DNA from: Nitrosomonas communis
GTDB lineage: Bacteria; Pseudomonadota; Gammaproteobacteria; Burkholderiales; Nitrosomonadaceae
Length of the DNA stretch: 64,000 bases
NCBI RefSeq assembly: GCF_001007935.1
Contig: NZ_CP011451.1
Span: 1,612,001 to 1,676,000 of the forward strand
Reading direction: 5' to 3'
The notes below the pieces were generated by a model. It saw nothing but the letters and a program-made list of their open reading frames with translations, had not been told where the DNA came from and made no database searches. Shown piece by piece: positions 46,618 to 55,591 of this stretch. The first letter of the stretch is position 1. Each line of letters starts with the position of its first letter. The translations under genes and the position numbers were made by a program.

Positions 46618-48180
46618 ATGATCACTGGTGAAGTCAAATCCAAAGTCGACTGCATCTGGAACACGATGTGGTCCGGCGGGATTTCCAACCCGTTGTCGGT
46701 TATCGAGCAGTTGACCTATCTGCTGTTCATCAAACGATTGGATGAGCTGCATACCTTGCAGGAGCGCAAGTCAGCGCGACTCGGCAAACCGATCGAAGAG
46801 CCCATCTTCACCCCCGAACAGGACAAGCTGCGCTGGTCACGCTTCAAGAATACTGCGCCTGAGCAGATGTTCATCACCGTGCGTGACGAGGTTTTTCCGT
46901 TCATCAAGACTTTGGGGCAAAAGGGCGAGGCCGACGGCGAAGGCGACAGTACCTATACCCACCACATGAAAGATGCCCTGTTCATGATGCCTACTCCACG
47001 GGTGCTGGCCAACGTAGTTGATCAGCTCGACGCCATCGACATGACTGACCAGGATACCAAGGGTGATCTGTACGAATATATGCTCAGTAAGATCGCCAGC
47101 GCTGGCCAGAACGGCCAGTTCCGCACGCCACGCCACATCATCAAGCTGATGGTGGACATGACAGCACCGACGCCGCAGGATATTATCTGCGATCCGGCCT
47201 GCGGCTCGGCAGGCTTCCTGATCGCCGCCTCAGAATACCTGATCACGCATCATAGCAACGCTATTTATCAGGACGAAACAGCCCGCCGCCGCTTCAATGA
47301 CCATACTTTCCACGGCTATGACTTCGACAGCACCATGCTGCGCATCGGCAGCATGAACATGTTGCTGCATGGCGTAGAAAACCCGGATATTCGCTACCGC
47401 GACTCTTTGGCCGAGGCCAACATGCAAGATGCCGAGAAATATACCCTGATCCTCGCCAACCCACCCTTTGCCGGCAGCCTCGATTTTGCATCCACCGCCA
47501 AGGATTTGCAGCAAATCGTCAAAACCAAAAAAACCGAATTGCTGTTTCTCGCGCTCTTTTTGCGTCTGCTGCAAAGCGGCGGCCGCGCGGCTGTCATCGT
47601 GCCCGACGGCGTACTGTTCGGCTCCAGCACCGCACATAAAACCCTGCGCAAACTACTGGTGGAAGAACAGAAACTCGATGCTATCATCTCTATGCCCTCA
47701 GGCGTATTCAAACCCTATGCTGGTGTCAGTACCGCTATCCTGTTATTCACCAAAACCAACTCCGGCGGCACCGAGCATGTCTGGTTTTACGATATGCAAG
47801 CCGACGGTTATTCGCTCGACGACAAGCGCACACCCCAGCCGGACAAGAACGACCTGCCCGACATCCTCGCCCGCTGGCAAAACCGTGCAGCCGAAAGCGA
47901 ACGCAAGCGTATCGACTCAAGTTTCCTCGTGCCCAAAGCTGAAATTGCCGCCAATGACTACGACCTGTCCATTAACCGCTACAAGGAAGTGGCCTACGAA
48001 GCGGTGGAGCATGAACCGCCTCAGGTTATTCTCGAACGGCTGGCGAGATTAGAAACGGAAATTGCTGAGGGACGGAAGGAATTGGAGGAATTGTTGGCTT
48101 CGGATTCGGCTGCAACTTCGGCTTCGGCGTCGGCTTCGACTTCGCTCAGCCCACGCCAACGCCAATTCTCCGCACCCTGA
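46618..48180 (+). CDS. hsdM: Type I restriction-modification methyltransferase subunit
   Basis: N6-adenine methyltransferase subunit. An N-terminal helical HsdM domain (NTMWSGGISNPLSVIEQLTYLLF) precedes the SAM-binding DPACGSAGF at residues 192-200 and the catalytic NPPF at 281-284. The ATG follows GAAGGAAAA. The body matches the family to about residue 498 (LEELLA). The last 20 or so residues, including SASASASTSLSPRQRQ, are a low-complexity tail encoded by repeated DNA that carries on past the stop, so the original stop was probably displaced. G+C is clearly higher than in the dcw region. Confidence 0.95.
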   Translation: MITGEVKSKVDCIWNTMWSGGISNPLSVIEQLTYLLFIKRLDELHTLQERKSARLGKPIEEPIFTPEQDKLRWSRFKNTAPEQMFITVRDEVFPFIKTLGQKGEADGEGDSTYTHHMKDALFMMPTPRVLANVVDQLDAIDMTDQDTKGDLYEYMLSKIASAGQNGQFRTPRHIIKLMVDMTAPTPQDIICDPACGSAGFLIAASEYLITHHSNAIYQDETARRRFNDHTFHGYDFDSTMLRIGSMNMLLHGVENPDIRYRDSLAEANMQDAEKYTLILANPPFAGSLDFASTAKDLQQIVKTKKTELLFLALFLRLLQSGGRAAVIVPDGVLFGSSTAHKTLRKLLVEEQKLDAIISMPSGVFKPYAGVSTAILLFTKTNSGGTEHVWFYDMQADGYSLDDKRTPQPDKNDLPDILARWQNRAAESERKRIDSSFLVPKAEIAANDYDLSINRYKEVAYEAVEHEPPQVILERLARLETEIAEGRKELEELLASDSAATSASASASTSLSPRQRQFSAP

Positions 48181-48226
48181 GCGGAGTCGAAGGGAGCGGC
48201 TTGCCCTGAGCGTAGCCGAAGGAAGC
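48134..48226. repeat. Repeat block A at the hsdM 3' end
   Basis: Contains CTTCGACTTCGCTCAGCCC (48134-48152), then the inverted CCCTGAGCGGAGTCGAAGGG (48175-48194), then a related CCCTGAGCGTAGCCGAAGG (from 48204). The inverted pair could form a long hairpin. The same sequence family recurs in block B beyond the GIY-YIG domain. Confidence 0.75.
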
Positions 48227-48265
48227 AGAAGGGAATTGAAGGGAAGTGAATAAGGAAAAATACTC

Positions 48266-48820
48266 ATGCCATACATGTATATTCTAAAATGCGCTGACGG
48301 CAGCTACTACACAGGCAGTACCTGGAACCTGGAAAAAAGGCTTGCTGAACACCAAAGCGGTCTAGGAGCCAAACACACGATCAAACGATTGCCTGTTGAA
48401 CTCGTTTATTGTGAAGAATGTGAACGAATAGAAGATGCTTCCCGCCATGAAAAACAGGTGCAGGGCTGGAGTAGAAAAAAGAAAGAGGACTTAATCATGG
48501 GAGATACCAACGCATTACATCGGCTGGCTGAGTGTCGGAATGATACGCATTGTCCTGGTTTTGGTTTTGATATCGGCTTCGATTCCCTTCGACTCCGCTC
48601 AGGGCAGGCCGCTCCCTTCGACTATGGTGTCGGCTTCGACTCCGCTCAGCCAACGCCAACGTCTACGCCTATGCCTATGCCTATGCCTTCGCCAGCGTCA
48701 ACGCAAACCCCAACCCCAACCCCAACCGAAAACTCAACACCCACTCCACTCTCCCGCGCCCTGAGCGGAGTCGAAGGGAGCGGAGCCGAGGAGGTTAATA
48801 TGGATGGATTGCTGAGATGA
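48266..48820 (+). CDS. GIY-YIG nuclease-domain protein with repeat-encoded tail
   Basis: Residues 1-90 form a UPF0213-type GIY-YIG domain: [17 protein letters not shown] with the paired tyrosines, [12 protein letters not shown] with the arginine and histidine, and [21 protein letters not shown]. From about residue 100 on, the frame is translated through the CCCTGAGCGGAGTCGAAGGG-type repeats and two simple repeats, giving MPMPMP and TPTPTP stretches, so the true gene may originally have ended earlier. It lies between hsdM and hsdS, where type I operons normally have no gene, and its stop overlaps the hsdS start as ATGA. Confidence 0.8.
   Translation: MPYMYILKCADGSYYTGSTWNLEKRLAEHQSGLGAKHTIKRLPVELVYCEECERIEDASRHEKQVQGWSRKKKEDLIMGDTNALHRLAECRNDTHCPGFGFDIGFDSLRLRSGQAAPFDYGVGFDSAQPTPTSTPMPMPMPSPASTQTPTPTPTENSTPTPLSRALSGVEGSGAEEVNMDGLLR
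48585..48792. repeat. Repeat block B before hsdS
   Basis: Contains CCCTTCGACTCCGCTCAGGG (48585-48604), CTTCGACTCCGCTCAGC (48634-48650) and the inverted CCCTGAGCGGAGTCGAAGGG (48759-48778). Between them lie an ATGCCT hexamer run (about 48669-48688) and an AACCCC run (about 48706-48727). GGCTTCGACT-CGCTCAGCC-ACGCCAACG is shared with block A. Confidence 0.75.
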
Positions 48821-49976
48821 CCTGGGGTTCAATAACTCTTGGCGATATTGCCGTCCATGGCGGAGGCTCAGTTGACCCAAAGAAATTTCCATCAGAAGTC
48901 TTCGAGCTTTACAGCATTCCTTCATTCGATCAAGGCACTCCTGAAACTGTTCCTGGGTCAGAAATCGGATCAGCTAAAAACTGGTACAACCTGACGATGT
49001 TATGGTTTCACGAATAGTCCCGCATATTCGAAGGGCATGGGTCGTCGGGCCTAAGAATGGCTATCGTCAAATTGCATCGGGAGAATGGATAATCTTCCGG
49101 AGCGAGAAGGTATGGCCCCAGTATCTTCGTTGGATTCTGGTAGGGGATATGTTTCATGCCGCCTTTATGCAAACTGTTTCTGGGGTTGGCGGATCCCTAT
49201 TAAGAGCACGGCCTGCTGAAGTCTTTAAAATTAAAATTCCTATTCCGCCCCTCACCGAACAAAAACGCATCGCAGCGATTCTGGATGCAGCGGATGCCTT
49301 GCGAACCAAGCGCAGAGAATCCCTTGCTCAGCTCGATACCCTGCTGCAATCTACCTTTCTGGAAATGTTCGGTGATCCAGTTACCAATTCTATGAAATGG
49401 AAAAAATTTTCTCTTGATGATGTCTGTGAGAAAATTATTGACTGCCCTCATTCCACACCAAAGTGGGCTGATTATGGAGTTATTTGTTTGCGTACTTCTA
49501 ACCTGGGAAAAGGCGAGTGGATTTGGGATGAAATACGATATGTTTCTGAGGAAGATTATGCAGAGCGAACCAAACGAGGTGAGATTTCTAAAGACGACAT
49601 AATTTTGAGTAGAGAAGGTACAGTTGGCGTACTGGCCTTGGTTGATGATGGTGTGCGTCTATGTATGGGACAGAGATTAGTCCAATTACGTACTAATCAG
49701 TCGATTTTAAGCCCAAAGTTTGTGCTGTACATTTTGCTTCATGATTTGGCTCCAGAAAGATTGGCTCGTCTAATGGCAGGCTCAACTTCGAAGCACATCA
49801 ATGTCAAAGAGCTTCGTAGTCTTCCTATCATAATGCCACCCCTCGACCTCCAACACCGCTTCGCCGCCATCGTCGAATCCGTCGGAAAACAAAAATCCCG
49901 CCTACGCACCCACCTGACCGAGCTGGATGCGTTATTCGCTTCCCTGCAAGCCCGCGCTTTCAACGGCGAGCTGTAA
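48817..49976 (+). pseudogene. hsdS: Type I restriction specificity subunit, frameshifted
   Basis: Would direct the HsdMR complex to its target sequence. The first target-recognition domain starts [18 protein letters not shown] and reads in frame to KNW, where a single base is missing in the GG at 48983-48984. Restoring one G joins KNW to VQPDDVMVSRIVPHIRRAW in the next frame. The remainder is complete: the central conserved helix (PIPPLTEQKRIAAILDAADAL), a second recognition domain, and the distal helix (PPLDLQHRFAAIVES). As it stands translation ends at 49017, and only a re-initiated fragment of 324 residues from 49002 could be made. Confidence 0.85.
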
Positions 49977-49978
49977 CC

Positions 49979-52900
49979 ATGAGCAATTTCGCCTTCCTGC
50001 CCGCCGAATTCCATGACATCGCCGCATCTGCAAGCTGGGCGGAAGGCCACATCCAAGGTGATCCACGCGCGGCCTGCTCCCATGCCCGCTTCACGCTGGA
50101 GGTAGTTGTACACTGGCTCTACCGTTTTGAGCCCAGCCTGCGCCTACCCTACGACAATAGCCTGGGAGCTTTGCTGCATGAGCCGAGTTTTCAGAATCTA
50201 TTGCCGCAGGCAGTATTCCAGAAGGTCCGGGTGATCCAGAAGATGGGCAATCAGGCGGTACACAGCACTCGCCCGGTACGTGAGCTGGATGCCCTGCTGG
50301 TGGTGAAGGAATTGCATCATATTTGTTACTGGCTGGTGCGCACCTATGCGCCCGATGGCTTGCCAGCTAATGTGACATGGCAAGATAATAGAGTGCCGAA
50401 GCCACTGAACGATGCCGAGGTGGTGCCGCGTAAGGAGCTGGAGGCGCTGGCGCACAAGCTGGCCGAGCAGCATCAGGCGGTATGGAAGCAACAGCAGGAA
50501 CGCGACGCGCTTGATGCTGAACTGCAAGCGCTGCGTGCGCAATTGGCCGAGATTCGCGCCAAGAGCGAAGCTGTGCCCGATACCCATGACTATTCGGAAA
50601 GCGAGACCCGCCACTACCTGATCGATGTCGATTTGCAGCGCGCGGGTTGGCTACTTGAGCAAGCGCGTGACCGTGAATACAAGGTTAGCAGCATGCCCAA
50701 TGACCAAGGTGTAGGTTATGTGGATTACGTGCTATGGGGTGAGGATGGTAAACCGCTGGCGCTGGTAGAGGCCAAGAAGACGACCGTCGATCCGGCCGCT
50801 GGCAAGCAACAGGCCAAACTCTACGCAGATTGTTTAGCGGCCATGCACGGCCAGAGGCCGGTGATCTTCACCACCAACGGTTACGAAACCTGGCTGTGGG
50901 ATGACGTTCTTTATCCACCCCGTCGCGTGGTCGGCTTTTATCAGCAGGACGAATTGGCGCGGCTGGTGCTGCGCCGCACTCAGCGGCAGGCGCTGGATGT
51001 TGCCGCGGTCAAGGACAGCATTGCCGGACGCTATTACCAGAAGCGTGCTATTGGCAGCATTTTTGCGCAGTTCACGCAGGCGCGGCGCAAAGCGCTGCTG
51101 GTGATGGCGACCGGCACGGGTAAAACCCGCACGGCGATTGCGCTGGTGGATGTGCTGCAACGCGCAGGCTGGGTGAAGCGAGTATTGTTTCTGGCCGACC
51201 GCGTATCGCTGGTGAAGCAAACCGTCAATGCTTTCAAGACGCATCTGCCCGAGTCCAGTCCGGTGAATCTGGTCACCGAGAAAGAAACCGAAGGGCGGGT
51301 GTATGTCTGCACTTATCCCACCATGATGGGGTTGATCGATCAAAACAATAGCGGCGTCGTCCGTTTCAGCGTGGGCCATTTCGACTTGGTAATTATCGAC
51401 GAGGCGCACCGCTCGGTGTACCAGAAATATGGCGCGATCTTCCGTTACTTCGATGCGCTGCTGGTGGGGCTGACCGCCACGCCACGTGAAGAGGTGGACA
51501 AGAACACCTATGATCTGTTCGAACTGGAGCCCGGCGTGCCAACCGATGCGTATGAGCTGGAAACCGCGGTCGCTGATGGATTTCTCGTTGCGCCGCGCGT
51601 GCAGCAGGTGGAACTCAAATTTCCGCGCGAGGGTATCGATTACCACGCGCTGAGTGAGCAGGAAAAGGCCCAATGGGAAAGCCTGGACTGGGGCGATGAG
51701 GTCAATGAGCAAGGACTGCCCGAACGGGTGAATGCCGCCGCCATCAACAGCTGGCTGTTTAACCACGATACGGTGGACAAAGTGCTCCAACATCTGATGA
51801 AACACGGCCATAAGGTCGAGGGCGGCGACCGGCTCGCCAAGACCATCATCTTTGCCCGTAATCACGCACATGCTCAGTTCATCGAAGCGCGCTTCAATCA
51901 TCACTATCCACAGCATGCGGGGCACTTCGCGCGCGTCATCGACAACTACGCCAAATATGCGCAAAGCTTGGTCGACGATTTTTCGCTCAAGGACAAAGCG
52001 CCCCATATCGCGATCTCGGTGGATATGCTCGACACCGGCATAGATGTGCCCGAGGTGGCGAATCTGATTTTCTTCAAGCCGGTGTATTCCAAGATCAAAT
52101 TCTGGCAGATGATCGGCCGCGGCACGCGGCTGTGCCCAGGGTTGTTCGCTCCGGACGAAGATAAGCAGGATTTCCGCGTGTTCGATTTTTGCTTTAACTT
52201 CGACTTTTTCCATGAACATCCGCAAGGTATTGAAACCAGCAGCAGCGCTCCGCTAAGCACCCGGTTGTTTCGTGCGCGCGTGCAATTACTCGGCCACCTG
52301 CAGCCATCTTCCGAACTGGACCCGGATGCCAGGCTCAGCCATGCACTTATTGCTGGGCTTTACAGCGAGGTTGCTGCGATGAACCGCGAGAATTTCATCG
52401 TGCGCATGCATCTGGAAGCGGTGGAGCGCTTCCAGCAGCGCGTCGCATGGAACACACTGAGCGATGCCGATCGCGCAACCCTACAGCGCGAGATCGCAGG
52501 ACTGCCAAGCATGCTCGAAACTGATGACATCGAATCACGTCTGTTCGACCTTACTGTGCTGCAAATGCAGTTGACCCTGGCAGAAGCGGATGCTAGCACG
52601 TTCGAGCGCCATCGCCAGCGGGTAGTGGAAATCGCTATGCTGCTGGAAGAAAAAGCCGCTATCCCGGCAGTACAGGCTCAGTTGGTGTATCTCGCCGCGA
52701 TGCAGGAAGCCACTTTCTGGGAAGGTATCCATCTGGATCACCTCGTGATTCATCGGCTACGCAGCAATCAGCCATTAACAGAGACTGATTTGCAAGGTTT
52801 GGAGCAGGCCCTGACCGAAATTGGCGAGGAAGATGGGCAAACGCTGCTCGATGGCTTACTGGCGCGCAGCGGTGCCCCCTTGTTAACCTGGTTTGTTCGC

Positions 52901-53179
52901 AGCCTGGTCGGTATGGACCGCACCGCCGCACAAAGTGCATTCACCCGCTTTCTGTCGGATCGCAGCCTCACCCCATACCAAATCCGCTTCGTCGAAATGG
53001 TGATTGACCAGCTCACGGCACGCGGTGTAATGGCCGCGTCTGCCCTATATGAACCCCCATTCAGCAATCTGCATGCCGGCGGCCCTGATGCGCTGTTTGA
53101 TGGCAAGGAGAAGGTGATCGAGGACATCTTTAATACCCTGAATTTAGTCCACTCCAGCCTGAGTTCGCGAACAGTTTGA
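49979..53179 (+). CDS. hsdR: Type I restriction endonuclease/translocase subunit
   Basis: Motor and nuclease subunit of the type I system. An N-terminal DUF4145-like region (about 1-130) is followed by a coiled-coil stretch, then a nuclease domain with YVLWGEDGKPLALVEAKK. The SF2 motor has Walker A ATGTGKT at 377-383, DEAH at 474-477 and GLTATPREE; its second RecA domain ends in QMIGRGTRLCPGL. The 1066-residue frame is uninterrupted. It starts 2 bases after hsdS. Without a working HsdS it should not cut, so it may be at risk of decay or await repair of hsdS. Confidence 0.94.
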   Translation: MSNFAFLPAEFHDIAASASWAEGHIQGDPRAACSHARFTLEVVVHWLYRFEPSLRLPYDNSLGALLHEPSFQNLLPQAVFQKVRVIQKMGNQAVHSTRPVRELDALLVVKELHHICYWLVRTYAPDGLPANVTWQDNRVPKPLNDAEVVPRKELEALAHKLAEQHQAVWKQQQERDALDAELQALRAQLAEIRAKSEAVPDTHDYSESETRHYLIDVDLQRAGWLLEQARDREYKVSSMPNDQGVGYVDYVLWGEDGKPLALVEAKKTTVDPAAGKQQAKLYADCLAAMHGQRPVIFTTNGYETWLWDDVLYPPRRVVGFYQQDELARLVLRRTQRQALDVAAVKDSIAGRYYQKRAIGSIFAQFTQARRKALLVMATGTGKTRTAIALVDVLQRAGWVKRVLFLADRVSLVKQTVNAFKTHLPESSPVNLVTEKETEGRVYVCTYPTMMGLIDQNNSGVVRFSVGHFDLVIIDEAHRSVYQKYGAIFRYFDALLVGLTATPREEVDKNTYDLFELEPGVPTDAYELETAVADGFLVAPRVQQVELKFPREGIDYHALSEQEKAQWESLDWGDEVNEQGLPERVNAAAINSWLFNHDTVDKVLQHLMKHGHKVEGGDRLAKTIIFARNHAHAQFIEARFNHHYPQHAGHFARVIDNYAKYAQSLVDDFSLKDKAPHIAISVDMLDTGIDVPEVANLIFFKPVYSKIKFWQMIGRGTRLCPGLFAPDEDKQDFRVFDFCFNFDFFHEHPQGIETSSSAPLSTRLFRARVQLLGHLQPSSELDPDARLSHALIAGLYSEVAAMNRENFIVRMHLEAVERFQQRVAWNTLSDADRATLQREIAGLPSMLETDDIESRLFDLTVLQMQLTLAEADASTFERHRQRVVEIAMLLEEKAAIPAVQAQLVYLAAMQEATFWEGIHLDHLVIHRLRSNQPLTETDLQGLEQALTEIGEEDGQTLLDGLLARSGAPLLTWFVRSLVGMDRTAAQSAFTRFLSDRSLTPYQIRFVEMVIDQLTARGVMAASALYEPPFSNLHAGGPDALFDGKEKVIEDIFNTLNLVHSSLSSRTV

Positions 53180-53294
53180 TTAGGCCGCCAACGAAACTTG
53201 ATGCAGCGAAAAACGATAGAGATCAAAATAGAGATCAATCCAGGAAAATGGAGGTCAGCAAGCACAGCGAAATACAATTTTGAGAGTGAATCCT

Positions 53295-54923
53295 ATGAAT
53301 AACAACGCATTATCCACCATTATCGCCTATCACGAAGCGAGTAAGCACCGTTTAGATGGCTATGCCCCGGGACCCGGCAACCTGGACTGGGTCAATCAAC
53401 CTGATCCGTTCCGCCGTTATGCGGGAACGCAACTCTGTAAGCTATCTTTACGCGCTGCTCCGTTACAGACTCCATTTAGCGAGGTGCGCAGTGGTCGGCG
53501 GCAAACACTGGCGGCGATTAATCTGGCCAATTTGGCCACGCTGCTGGAACTGAGTCTTGGTTTGTCTGCATGGAAAGAATACGGGGGCTCACGCTGGGCA
53601 TTGCGCTGTAATCCTTCCAGCGGAAATTTGCATCCCACTGAGTGCTATGTGCTTGCCGCTGCACGCGATGGCCTTGCAAGCGGTGTGCATCACTATGTCA
53701 GCTACGACCATGCCTTGGAGCGGCGCGCTGAGGCAGATTCCGATTGGGGTAGTGAGTTTGCTGACGGCTTTGTGCTGGTGCTTACTTCTATTCATTGGCG
53801 CGAAGCCTGGAAGTACGGCCTGCGCGCCTACCGCTATTGTCAACACGACTGCGGTCATGCCCTGGCAGCAGTCAGCTATGCTGCTGCCACACTTGGCTGG
53901 CGTGCCCAGGTATTGGAGAACTGGCATGATGTGGTGCTTGCTGCGTTAACGGGTGTCGCGCGCACAGGAGAGTTTGCAGAGCATGAAAGCGAAGCGGTAG
54001 ATGTCGCACTCTGGATTGGCTGTGGAAATGCGCCCAAATTATTGTATACGGCTCAGACAGCTGCAGCCCTGGCCAGTGGATTGAATTTTGTCGGGCAGGC
54101 CAACCATCTCAGCGCTAGACATGTCCATTGGGCAGGCATCGATGCGGTGCATCTGGCTGCTGAACGGCCTGTTCCTCATTCTTCATCGTTGACTTTGTCA
54201 ACGCAGTGGCCACCCCTGGCAGTGATCGATTGTTTGCAGAATGCAGATGCCTTGATTCGTCAGCGCCGAAGCGCTATGGGTTTCGATGGTGTCAGTGCCA
54301 TGCCGGCAGAACGCTGGTTCACAATACTCGATGCCCTGCTGCCTCGTCCTGGGCTACCTCCGTGGGAGATCTGGCAGCGGCTACCGCGAGTACATCTGAT
54401 CCTGTTTGTACATCGTGTAATAGGTGTGACGCCCGGTGTCTACCTGCTTCTGCGAGATAAATCTGTCATGTCCGCGTTACGCCAAGCGATACGCGAAGAT
54501 GCCGACTGGGCCGAAGTGCCCGGCGCACCTCGGCATCTTGGCTTGTTTCGATTATTCGCTGGTGATGTCCGAGACACAGCGCGCCTGATCAGTTGTCACC
54601 AGGACATCGCTGCTGATAGCTGCTTTTCGCTGGGCATGCTGGCTGAATTCGAAACTGCGTTAAACGAAGGAGCCTGGCATTACCGCGAACTGTTTCATGA
54701 AGCCGGTATGATCGGCCAGGTGCTCTACCTGGAAGCGGAAGCCGCAGGCCTGCGAGGCACGGGCATTGGCTGCTATTTCGATGACGCGCTGCATTCCATG
54801 CTTGGCTTATCAGGCCATGCATGGCAATCGCTCTATCACTTCACCGTCGGCGGTGCGCTAGACGACTCACGCCTACGGACGCTACCGCCTTATGCACATC
54901 TTAGCGGCAGGAAGAATTATTAA
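53295..54923 (+). CDS. Double nitroreductase-domain (SagB-like) oxidoreductase
   Basis: Two tandem flavin nitroreductase-like halves. The first, about residues 50-265, has LRCNPSSGNLHPTECYVLA, the SagB-type signature. The second, about 310-535, has LIRQRRSAMGFDG at its start and EAAGLRGTGIGCYFDD near its end. SagB proteins oxidise azolines in peptide natural products, but no YcaO or precursor gene is nearby, so the substrate here is unknown. The ATG at 53295 is preferred to a TTG at 53280. G+C is high, like hsdR, and the gene may belong to the same acquired block. Confidence 0.82.
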   Translation: MNNNALSTIIAYHEASKHRLDGYAPGPGNLDWVNQPDPFRRYAGTQLCKLSLRAAPLQTPFSEVRSGRRQTLAAINLANLATLLELSLGLSAWKEYGGSRWALRCNPSSGNLHPTECYVLAAARDGLASGVHHYVSYDHALERRAEADSDWGSEFADGFVLVLTSIHWREAWKYGLRAYRYCQHDCGHALAAVSYAAATLGWRAQVLENWHDVVLAALTGVARTGEFAEHESEAVDVALWIGCGNAPKLLYTAQTAAALASGLNFVGQANHLSARHVHWAGIDAVHLAAERPVPHSSSLTLSTQWPPLAVIDCLQNADALIRQRRSAMGFDGVSAMPAERWFTILDALLPRPGLPPWEIWQRLPRVHLILFVHRVIGVTPGVYLLLRDKSVMSALRQAIREDADWAEVPGAPRHLGLFRLFAGDVRDTARLISCHQDIAADSCFSLGMLAEFETALNEGAWHYRELFHEAGMIGQVLYLEAEAAGLRGTGIGCYFDDALHSMLGLSGHAWQSLYHFTVGGALDDSRLRTLPPYAHLSGRKNY

Positions 54924-55044
54924 GAAAATGAGCCATTATCCGGAAGCAGTTAAAGCAAAATAAAAATTGATCCCTATAACTGTCTGAACTAGCAACTGTT
55001 CATGTATCTGCACATCACTACGCCATTGGCACAGCTTCATCAGC

Positions 55045-55446
55045 TTATGTGTCGCCTTGTTGAGATGTTGGCGCAGGGAATGTCTCAAATACTGAAATGG
55101 AATAATCCAGGAAAAGCTCAATTTTTTGCACCAGATCGACGGACATTGTAATCCGCCTGGAACGGAGATCATCCGGATTGATATGTTCAACGAGTAAGCC
55201 GTGATCGATTGCAATCTGAACATATTTGATAGCGGTACGCTGGCTGACGTTTGGCATCAACTGATACAGCTCAGATTTATGAAAAGTATCATCGAGTCTT
55301 AGCCACATTTGTGTAAAAAGGTCATAGTAGTTTAAATCGTGGAAGAGCTTGTCCCCGAGGGCATCCATCCAATATTGATCCGTACTGTTAAGTAGTTGAA
55401 TGACTTGGCGTCGTCTTGCGTTCGTCTGCTTCTCAGGTTTGACCAT
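55045..55446 (-). CDS. Winged-helix transcriptional regulator (MarR-like size)
   Basis: A 133-residue protein with a central helix-turn-helix, HKSELYQLMPNVSQRTAIKYVQIAIDHGLL, followed by a wing (PDDLRSRRITMS) and a C-terminal helix. Size and order resemble MarR-type or related dimeric regulators, though I do not recognise the exact family. It is divergent from the desaturase gene, and the shared spacer contains a palindrome, so regulation of the desaturase and itself is likely. Confidence 0.7.
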   Translation of the reverse strand: MVKPEKQTNARRRQVIQLLNSTDQYWMDALGDKLFHDLNYYDLFTQMWLRLDDTFHKSELYQLMPNVSQRTAIKYVQIAIDHGLLVEHINPDDLRSRRITMSVDLVQKIELFLDYSISVFETFPAPTSQQGDT

Positions 55447-55513
55447 TTATTTTCATACCTTTCCTCTGGCGTTTGCAGAATTTACATTTGGATTGTTGGA
55501 AATATTATACAGC

Positions 55514-55542
55514 TTTATTACATGTAAATTTGCATGTATAAT
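55514..55542 (+). promoter_or_regulatory. Predicted desaturase promoter with overlapping operator
   Basis: A perfect -10 TATAAT (55537-55542) has only a weak -35 (TTTATT, 17 bases upstream), as is common for regulated promoters. Between them lie the perfect palindrome TTACATGTAA (55518-55527) and a related TGCATGTATA (55531-55540). The pair fits a dimeric regulator site that would block polymerase. Confidence 0.55.
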
Positions 55543-55591
55543 TGCCACATTCATGTCGGATAAAAAGCAGCTGCAAAAGGAGAACTAAGCC

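Noticed and set aside
48661..48728. Tandem short repeats that could suggest a CRISPR array
   Set aside because: The units are 6-base runs (ATGCCT, AACCCC) with no spacers, and no cas gene is present.
50834..52225. A 463-codon open frame antisense to hsdR
   Set aside because: It is a shadow of the G+C-rich hsdR gene: the sense frame has all type I motor motifs, while the antisense product has no recognisable domain.
53295..54923. A thiazole/oxazole-modified peptide biosynthesis cluster
   Set aside because: The SagB-like gene stands alone; no cyclodehydratase, precursor peptide or transporter gene is adjacent.
54936..55223. A 95-codon minus-strand frame overlapping the winged-helix gene
   Set aside because: It overlaps the better-supported regulator in another frame and has no domain or start signal.
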